Assembly (NCBI RefSeq): GCF_002245895.1
Contig: NZ_NPJZ01000001.1
Coordinates: 310,001-374,000 of the forward strand
Source of the DNA: Rhodococcus sp. OK302
GTDB lineage: Bacteria; Actinomycetota; Actinomycetes; Mycobacteriales; Mycobacteriaceae
DNA: 64,000 nt
Direction of reading: 5' to 3'
Positions 62,053-64,000 of this stretch are shown in pieces. A model generated the notes under the pieces. The model saw only the letters and a list, made by a program, of their open reading frames with translations. It was not told the origin of the DNA and ran no database searches. Position 1 is the stretch's first letter, and the number at the start of each line of letters is the position of its first letter. The position numbers and the translations under genes are program-made.

Positions 62053-64000
62053 ATGAATGTTTTGACACGCCGACAGATGTTGAAGGCCATGGCAACTGCG
62101 GCGGGCGCGGTGACAGTGGGTACCACCACCGCACAACTCGCCGGAGCGGCCCCCGGCACGGAGATTCGCGTACTCGCCATCAACACCTGGCTCAACGGAA
62201 CAAGCGTATCGGGCGGCTTGCAAATGGTCGCCGATATCGTCACGGCCACGCGCGCCAACGTCGTAATCCTCACGGAATCAAACAACAGTGCAACAAACTC
62301 GGTGGCGACCAGACTGACCAACGCCGGCACAAAATTCTATGCGGCATCCACCTCCGATACCGGAATCATCTCGCAGTTCCCAATCTCCGGGGCGACTAGC
62401 CTGAGCTGGATGACCAAGGCGATCATCACCGTCGGCGGCATTGAAATTGCCACGTATGCAGCGCATTTGAACTACAAGTATTACGCCACCTATCTCCCCC
62501 GCGGATACGGAGCAGGCAATGACTCGGGCGAGTTCTCCGGCTGGAACAAGTTGCCGGGAGGGCCCGTCACCGACCTTGCAAAGATCCAGCTCAACAACAA
62601 CAATTCCGGTCGACCGGCAACCATCACGAGTTTCATCAACGATGCAGCAGTAGAACAATCCAAGGGTCGCTCGATTCTCCTGGGCGGAGACTTCAACGAA
62701 CCGTCAGCCCTGGACTGGACCGACGGCACCAAGAACATGTTCGACCACAACGGCGTCGTCATCCCCTGGGAAACCACACGACGCCTCCAAGCGGCCGGCT
62801 TCATCGACTCCTACCGCAGCAAATACCCGAACCCGGTGACCCACCCGGGTGCCACCTGGCCCTCGGACAACCCGGCCAAATCGCCATCGGATATCAGTTG
62901 GGCACCAGCCGCTGACGAGCGCGACCGCATCGACTACATCTTCACCGACAGCGCCTCCAAGCTTTCACTGACGGAAACCGGCATCGTCGGGCCGCGCTCG
63001 ACCATCGTGCGCAACCAGCGGGTGGCCGAGACCAGCCAGGACAACTTCATCTACTCCCCGGCTCAGTGGCCGACCGACCACAAGGCAATGCTCTCGGTCT
63101 ACCAGATCAACACCGGAGCCGCGACGACCACCACCACCGTCGAAGCTCCCGACTCGGCCAAGAAGGGCGCCGCAGTCACCCTGACCGCGAACGTCACCCC
63201 CGCCGCACCAGGCGGCACAGTCCAGTTCCTCGACGGCGCAACACCTCTCGGCGACCCCGCGACTGTCACGAACGGCACCGCCTCGATCACGCGCACCTTC
63301 GACACCAACGGAGATCATGCGATCACCGCCGTGTTCTCCGGCACAACAGGCTTCCTCGAATCCACCTCCGAGATCAAGACCATCACCGTAAGCACCGACA
63401 ACATCGTCACCACCACGACCGTCGAAGCTCCCGACTCGGCCAAGAAAGGCGCCGCAGTCACCCTGACCGCGAACATCGCCCCCGCCGCACCGGGCGGAAC
63501 CGTCCAGTTCCTCGACGGCGCAACACCTCTCGGAGCCCCGGCAACCGTCGAGAACGGCACCGCCTCGATCACGCACACCTTCGACACCAACGGAGACCAC
63601 ACAATCACCGCCGTGTTCTCCGGTACGACCGGCATCCTCGGATCCACTTCCGAGATCAAGACCATCACCGTAAGCACCGACAACATCGTCACCACTACCA
63701 CGATGACTGCGCCTGATAGCGCGTTCGTGGGCCAGGCCGTCAACCTGCACGCAACGGTCTCCCCTGCAGTTCTTGGCGGCACTGTCGAATTCACCGTCGA
63801 CGGCAACGACAAGGTGACCGGCCCATTGGGCACCGACGGCACTGCGGTCGCGTCGTACACGTTCACCACCGCCGGCCCCCACAGTGTGGTCGCCCGCTAC
63901 TCCGGCACCCAGGGCGTTGCGGGTTCGCTCGCGCCGACGTTCCCGATCAGCGTCGCAGTCGTGCAGCCGGCGAACGTGCAGACCACGACCACGCTCGCCC
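62053..64000 (+). CDS. Tat-exported EEP phosphatase/nuclease with Ig-like repeats, partial
   Basis: An open frame from ATG 62053 runs off the right edge (649 codons visible). An in-frame ATG at 62035 is the alternative. MNVLTRRQMLKAMATAAG is a twin-arginine signal. Residues about 35-340 are an endonuclease/exonuclease/phosphatase domain: metal Glu in VVILTESNN, GGDFNEPS with Asp-Asn, and the terminal PTDHKAML Asp-His pair. Then come Ig-like repeats: two nearly identical 94-residue copies (from 63139 and 63421) and further, diverged ones. It is exported and probably surface-bound, hydrolysing a phosphodiester or phospholipid. It was not visible as a closed frame because no stop lies in the window. 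Confidence 0.85.
   Translation, partial: MNVLTRRQMLKAMATAAGAVTVGTTTAQLAGAAPGTEIRVLAINTWLNGTSVSGGLQMVADIVTATRANVVILTESNNSATNSVATRLTNAGTKFYAASTSDTGIISQFPISGATSLSWMTKAIITVGGIEIATYAAHLNYKYYATYLPRGYGAGNDSGEFSGWNKLPGGPVTDLAKIQLNNNNSGRPATITSFINDAAVEQSKGRSILLGGDFNEPSALDWTDGTKNMFDHNGVVIPWETTRRLQAAGFIDSYRSKYPNPVTHPGATWPSDNPAKSPSDISWAPAADERDRIDYIFTDSASKLSLTETGIVGPRSTIVRNQRVAETSQDNFIYSPAQWPTDHKAMLSVYQINTGAATTTTTVEAPDSAKKGAAVTLTANVTPAAPGGTVQFLDGATPLGDPATVTNGTASITRTFDTNGDHAITAVFSGTTGFLESTSEIKTITVSTDNIVTTTTVEAPDSAKKGAAVTLTANIAPAAPGGTVQFLDGATPLGAPATVENGTASITHTFDTNGDHTITAVFSGTTGILGSTSEIKTITVSTDNIVTTTTMTAPDSAFVGQAVNLHATVSPAVLGGTVEFTVDGNDKVTGPLGTDGTAVASYTFTTAGPHSVVARYSGTQGVAGSLAPTFPISVAVVQPANVQTTTTLA
63139..63702 (+). 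repeat. Tandem 282-bp repeat in the EEP-Ig gene
   Basis: Two adjacent copies with a 282-bp period (63139-63420 and 63421-63702) encode Ig-like repeats that are nearly identical in DNA as well as protein. This indicates recent duplication or gene conversion. A related unit lies in the gene at 60130 around 60945-61200. Confidence 0.8.

Overview
The window reads as a chromosomal segment of a high-GC, mycolic-acid-containing actinobacterium, most likely a Rhodococcus. Three things point there: a RecBCD locus beside many actinobacterial families (DUF2254, DUF6319, Eis, MDMPI-type proteins, F420-type LLM oxidoreductases), a steroid side-chain operon of the ChsE/ChsH/Ltp2 kind, and a perfect KstR2-type operator. 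The genus call is inference; no rRNA or tRNA gene was found.

Layout. 0-8.8 kb: start of a membrane protein, then recC-recB-recD on the minus strand. 8.8-19.7 kb: an SRPBCC-like gene, an unannotated His-rich small ORF, a large arylsulfatase, a DUF2254 membrane protein, a secreted cupin, an acetoacetate-decarboxylase-like enzyme, a Tat-exported neutral ceramidase, a MarR/MFS efflux pair, and a short second threonyl-tRNA synthetase behind what looks like a threonine attenuator. 19.9-26.2 kb: a DUF445/Abi-alpha pair, an MDMPI-like/WYL divergent pair bracketed by exact inverted repeats, ilvD and a secreted serine protease. 26.3-34.5 kb: DUF6319, an isolated 1243-residue DUF4365-TPR-PIN-like protein in lower-GC DNA (a candidate defence protein), an adenylate cyclase, and a TetR/DHA2 efflux pair. 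34.5-36.3 kb: Lrp/AsnC regulator and HPPD. 36.4-40.4 kb: an unusual four-gene operon (J-domain pseudokinase, vWA protein, divergent PurA-like enzyme, NrtR-like Nudix regulator) with a matching palindrome on its promoter. 40.5-58.1 kb: a catabolic island with two SDRs around a KstR2 site, a six-gene ACAD/MaoC/DUF35/Ltp2 operon, two divergent acyl-CoA ligase operons, and SnoaL, EthD and LLM genes. 58.3 kb to the end: three exported Ig-like-repeat proteins, the last fused to an EEP nuclease/phosphatase domain and running off the window.

How the parts work together. RecBCD processes double-strand ends. The 42-48 kb operon encodes every catalytic type needed for the last steroid side-chain cycle: dehydrogenation by an ACAD pair, hydration by MaoC/DUF35 subunits, and retro-aldol cleavage by Ltp2. 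The ligases and LLM/SDR enzymes beside it could feed or modify CoA esters of related molecules. The most unusual units are the Thr-leader/short ThrRS, the PurA-like/pseudokinase/vWA/NrtR operon, and the solitary DUF4365-TPR-PIN-like protein.
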